This document shows positions 60,205-64,000 of a stretch of DNA of 64,000 nt, piece after piece (within the stretch, counting starts at the first letter, position 1; the number at the start of each line of letters is the position of its first letter). Both the position numbers and the translations under genes were made by a program. The stretch lies in NCBI GenBank assembly GCA_029204225.1, contig CM055092.1, positions 85,856,032 through 85,920,031 of the forward strand, given 5' to 3'. Origin of the DNA: Diphasiastrum complanatum (taxonomy: Eukaryota; Streptophyta; Lycopodiopsida; Lycopodiales; Lycopodiaceae). The notes beneath the pieces are model-generated. The model saw only the letters and a list, made by a program, of their open reading frames with translations, was not told the origin of the DNA and searched no databases.

Positions 60205-61846
60205 CTGCACAGCGAAAGACAAAAGAAATCCAGAACATTAAGATCCACACTCAAAGCAGCATAATATATCCTTTTTTGTTTTCTCTTGAATGTATCTCAA
60301 CCAAGAGAATTGTAGCATTTAAAAAGGCTTTCATATTGCCACACGAAGCAGACCCACAAACTTCAGCACATTTGAAAACCTTACAAAACTTACATGGGAT
60401 ATGTGACCCAAGGATCTGACGGCTGCAGCAGCAAAATTCACTAAAGCAACAATTTGAAGACAGGAATGAACTAGCAAAGAAGTGGGTTGGGCTAGGCTAG
60501 TTATAATAGAGCCAAGGATCTGAAGGCTGCAGCAACAAAATTCACTAAAGTAACAATCTGAAAACAGAAATAACTAGCAAAGAAGTGGACTGGGCTGGGC
60601 CAATTATATAGCACCATCCCAAATCCTATCTCAAAGGTTCTTTCTTTTCCTGTACACAATCTCAGCTCAAACTCTCTTTTTTGGTGTGACAGAAAAAATG
60701 TGGGGGTTTCTTAGACACTTCCTCGCTCAGCAGACATGTTCTCGCAGGCCAGATTCAGGAAGAATTATATATTTTTGTAGCTTTCGCCCTGTAACATATT
60801 CATATATATTTCTGTCTGGATAGGAATGAGAGAATCGATGGAGACGCGCATTGATGCTGGGCCCTGGCGATGGTTGAGAGCCAAGTCGATGGTTGAGAGC
60901 AGTTGACATGATCACTGCGTTTGGAAAGGTGATGGCCGTCATATATGTGTCAGTGGTTCTTCATTATTCAATTTGAAGTGTCAGAGGACTGACATGATTC
61001 TGTGACGTTTTCATAATCACCGGGCTAAAAAAGGAATTCACGTAATGATACCCCCCCCCCCCAAATGGGCATGAGTTGACGTGCAATTTTCAAATTGGTA
61101 GGCCCAAGAATCTAACATGTCGTCAGCCGTGCGTCACTGCGTTCCTAATCGTGTCTTTCCCTTCAAAATACATAAAATCGGATAAAGCGCCCGTCAAATT
61201 TCAGCACTGAAATTAAACAGTTATTTGGGCACCAAGGGGCGGGGGGGGGTTTGGAAGCCCCGGTCCAACGCCTTCCTTGGAGGGAGGGCCCTTGGCCAAG
61301 GGCGGGACCCCAACCTGCATGTAAAGCCTGAGGCCCATGGGCCTTCCACGACGTGTCGGAGACTTTTTTAGCTCATAAATTTTGGACAAAATAACTAATT
61401 AAATTTTTTTAGCTCATAAATTTTGGACAAAACTAGAGGTTATTTCGTTATTTCACTTGGAAGCAAATTCCACCTGTGGACGTGCATAAAAAATACAAAG
61501 AAAAATTGAAAACTTGACATTATGTCTCATGAAGGATTCTTTCTTCAACTAATGGGTTTGTCAACAACCCAACAAACACATTGCAACAGACCAGGCTACA
61601 AAAAAAAAAGGTAAAGAGGATCATCTAATGTCCAGAGCACTTTCCCATGGACAGGAATCACAGCTTTTTCCTGCATCTTCGGTCCCATGAAAACTTATAA
61701 TCCTTCTTCCGATGAGTAGTGGCTTTAGTAGAGAACCCTTCTACTCACCCTTTGAAACCACTACTCACTAGAATCTAGAACCTCATCCTATCTCAGTGTG
61801 TGCTCCATGGTGACACACTCTTAGTGGAATGTGTCATTGCATATGC
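60205..61846. other. Upstream region of the IRG-like gene, no gene seen
   Basis: Includes a near-duplicate pair (ggatctga[c/a]ggctgcagca[g/a]caaaattcactaaa at 60412 and 60513), a 35-bp direct repeat ttttttagctcataaattttggacaaaa at 61361 and 61406, a poly-C run at 61051-61062, and a GC-rich patch with cccttggccaaggg at 61288-61301. Confidence 0.45.
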
Positions 61847-61860
61847 CATTTATTGGGCTA

Positions 61861-61946
61861 ACCCAACGGGGTTGGCTCAGTTGGTTGGCTTGGCATCCAA
61901 AGTTTCTTTGGTCCCAGGTTCGAGCCTCCCCTTGGAAACCAAGAAG
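61861..61946 (+). mobile_element. Short tRNA-derived SINE
   Basis: An 86-bp insert with an A box TGGCTCAGTTGG (61873-61884) and a B box GGTTCGAGCC (61917-61926), 44 bp apart. It is flanked by identical 14-bp repeats catttattgggcta at 61847-61860 and 61947-61960. The A/B boxes make an internal pol III promoter. There is no poly(A) or T tail, which is unusual for LINE-mobilised SINEs. Confidence 0.75.
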
Positions 61947-61960
61947 CATTTATTGGGCTA

Positions 61961-62756
61961 AGTCAATGAATGGAGTATGCAACAACTCTCCTCCATTTGT
62001 CTATGTTTTATGAGTCTTGACTTTTGTTTCCTTGCCAATTATGTGGCACATGAGATCCACTTTTTAGTATAGGGGAAGGCCCCCAAGCCTTCCAGGATGG
62101 GGGGCACTGTAGTTTCTTGACAAGAGGTGCTCTCACCTTGTGGCCTACCCTGACATAAAGCATAGGTCTAAAATGCAAACTAATTTTTTTATCTCATTTC
62201 ATTTTATATTTTGAGCATGTCTTAGAATATTGTGCATATTATTTATAGTAAATACATCTTACAAATGTTCATGATGCTTCCATTGATTTTTATCTATAGT
62301 AAACAAACTTTACATATTTATAACATTCATTTGAGGCTACCTATTTTTAGACAAGTAGAGGAAGGCCTAAGGGCGACAGGTCATAAAGCCTTGGTCAAAA
62401 ATTGAATCAATTTTTACCATTTTTAATACGTTCAATAAATGCAAGATTATTATTTATACTAAGTGCACTCTTACAAATGTGTAATGGATAAGTATTACTT
62501 ATTTTGTCAAGGTTTTGGGCAGCCTAAAAAGCAGAATGTGTTACTACTTTTTTTTGAAATTGCAAAACAAAATTCAAGTGCCATATTACATAAAATAATT
62601 TTAAGTAATAAATATTTTAAAAAATACATAATCTTATTTCATTTCATAATGCCTATTTTTGTTTGTAATTGTCATGTGAATAAAAAAGAAGACGACCCAA
62701 ATGTTGATTACGTTTCATAAAAGTGATGTGTAGAAAAGCATAGGCACCCATTATGC
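61961..62756. other. No gene seen
   Basis: AT-rich spacer; the 85-codon ORF at 62463-62720 is low-confidence AT-rich translation. Confidence 0.4.
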
Positions 62757-62944
62757 AATGGAAGGTGTTAGGGCAGAGGATATTATGCCCGGTAAGGATT
62801 TCCATAATTTTGATGCAAGGCCCCTCTGGGCCTCTGCCTAAAATTTTTGGAAATCCTTATAGGGCATAATGTCTCTGCCGACACCTTCCGAGCCAAGCCT
62901 AAAAATTTCGGAAATCCTTACCGGGCATAATGTCCTTTGCCCGA
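62757..62944. mobile_element. Foldback (MITE-like) element, copy 2 with extra arm
   Basis: Left arm 62757-62812 (aatggaaggtgttagggcag...) pairs with 62838-62889 (...gacaccttcc). A second right-arm-like segment, 62892-62944 (aaatttcggaaatccttaccgggcataatg...), follows in tandem. Arms share ggaaatccttaccgggca and the outer cattatgcaatggaagg with copy 1 at 22981. Confidence 0.75.
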
Positions 62945-63410
62945 CAATTTGGATCAATTTTTATCTATATTAAAAAAACCTAATGATGTTTGTTTTTAGA
63001 CAAGCACGATTTGCCATTTAAGCATTGCTCAAAATGCATTGGAAATTTTGCACCAATGCTTGAAGCCCCAAGTGATGCACACTTTTTACACCTTGAAAAG
63101 TCCCACACTAGAACTTCTCCATTTTTTCATGAATCGGGACCCTTGGCCACCCTCAAGCCCCAACTTGTGAGTTGAGACATTTCACTATACTTAATAGAAG
63201 TACAAGAATCACACTAGTTCACTTGTTGTTGGAAACCCAAGTTTGGAAACATTCTTCTCATTCTCAAAGGGAAAAGTGAGAGCTCCAAGCATGAAATTAA
63301 GCAAATGTGCCAATGTATCCCTCACCAATGTCTACATTCGGTTATTTATGGACGAAAGTGAATCTAGCTAGCTCATAAAAACATATATTAGTGATTACAT
63401 TTTTACTAGA

Positions 63411-63414
<4 letters not shown>
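62945..63414. other. No gene seen
   Basis: AT-rich spacer before the microsatellite. Confidence 0.4.

Positions 63415-63474
<60 letters not shown>
63415..63474. repeat. (TC)n microsatellite
   Basis: About 58 bp of uninterrupted tc dinucleotides. Confidence 0.97.
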
Positions 63475-63476
<2 letters not shown>

Positions 63477-64000
63477 AGTATCTAACCTTATATCACCCCC
63501 TCTTGTTTTTTCTTTTGGCAAGAATTTTTTTTTTTTAAAACCTATTCAAAGAATGGTCATGATTCACCCTTGTCCCATCCAATGGTCAACAAAACTTAGT
63601 CCCTTCCATGAAGCTTCACGGTAGGCTCACAATTTTGCTATTTATAACAATGCTATGCTTTTAGGTTTTTCTACCTCTTCTCTCTTCCTCACTTCGTTTG
63701 CAAAGTTTGTTTGATTGGACAGCCATACATACTGTCTCTTCACACAAGAGCTGTCTCAAGTATGTACATGATTTACTTATCATATGCATTTGTTGGTGCA
63801 CGGACAGCCAACGCTCTATTTACTTTACTCATTTGCTACTGCTGTCCAAACTTCGCTTCCTACGGTTGTTTTTATATAAAGAGTTCTGTTGATCTTGAAT
63901 GAGGGTTGATGGCTGCTGATGATTGCTGATAATGGCTCATCAATTGAATTTTTTTGTTTTTTGCGTTTTCTGACCAGCGATAGGCTACGTTTTTATCAAA
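63475..64000. other. No gene seen
   Basis: Short ORFs without recognisable domains up to the window end. Confidence 0.4.

Noticed and set aside
60727-60942. First coding exon of the IRG-like gene
   Set aside because: Frame is open and has a Met, but no donor gives phase 0 with the exon at 60204; left unassigned.

Overview
The window is plant nuclear DNA. The two best host genes have spliced exons with GT/AG borders and matching phases. There are many dinucleotide microsatellites, and most recognisable coding sequence is decayed transposon (Ty1/copia, Ty3/gypsy, two kinds of LINE, Helitron, SINE, foldback elements). The mix of very TE-rich introns, a plant-type chloroplast-biogenesis-like gene and unusual LINE types suggests a large-genome non-seed land plant such as a fern. 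That placement is inference.

Layout. 1-8.1 kb holds two copies of one APE-type LINE family: a minus-strand copy cut by the window edge and a plus-strand copy interrupted by a solo LTR. Between them lies a copia RT fragment joined to a gypsy RNase H. 8.4-11.3 kb is a leftward host gene (two exons seen) resembling the plastid MRL7/SVR4 thioredoxin-fold family; its C-terminal exons are not visible. 11.9-13.7 kb carries a gypsy gag fragment and a copia LTR. 13.9-20 kb is an accessory block with a spliced Ulp1(C48)-like protease remnant and unrecognised ORFs. 22.98 kb is a foldback element.

24.2-34.1 kb is the most striking structure: two related Ty3/gypsy elements in opposite orientation, forming arms of about 3 kb (LTR plus a long extra ORF that follows integrase) around a 3.4 kb spacer rich in minisatellite. 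35.8-40.2 kb is a minus-strand Helitron replicase with the PIF1 helicase largely recognisable but the HUH catalytic part of Rep missing. 42.7 kb is a head-to-head pair of copia LTR/PBS ends. 43.95-46.9 kb is a non-LTR element with an N-terminal zinc finger, an RT and a C-terminal restriction-like endonuclease region, and a truncated copy of it lies at 48.5-49.1 kb. 50.4 kb may be the first exon of a LUC7-like splicing factor.

53.65-60.2 kb is a leftward spliced gene for an IRG-like (immunity-related) GTPase whose P-loop and G4 motifs are altered. Its largest intron contains a copia element (54,999-58,257) with TSDs and a primer binding site matching the anticodon arm, not the 3' end, of initiator tRNA-Met. 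61.86 kb is a short tRNA-derived SINE with a perfect 14-bp TSD, and 62.76 kb is a second foldback copy. No rRNA gene, CRISPR array or intact tRNA gene was found. Apart from the interrupted host genes I see no cooperating gene set; the window is mostly a record of nested insertion, inversion and decay.
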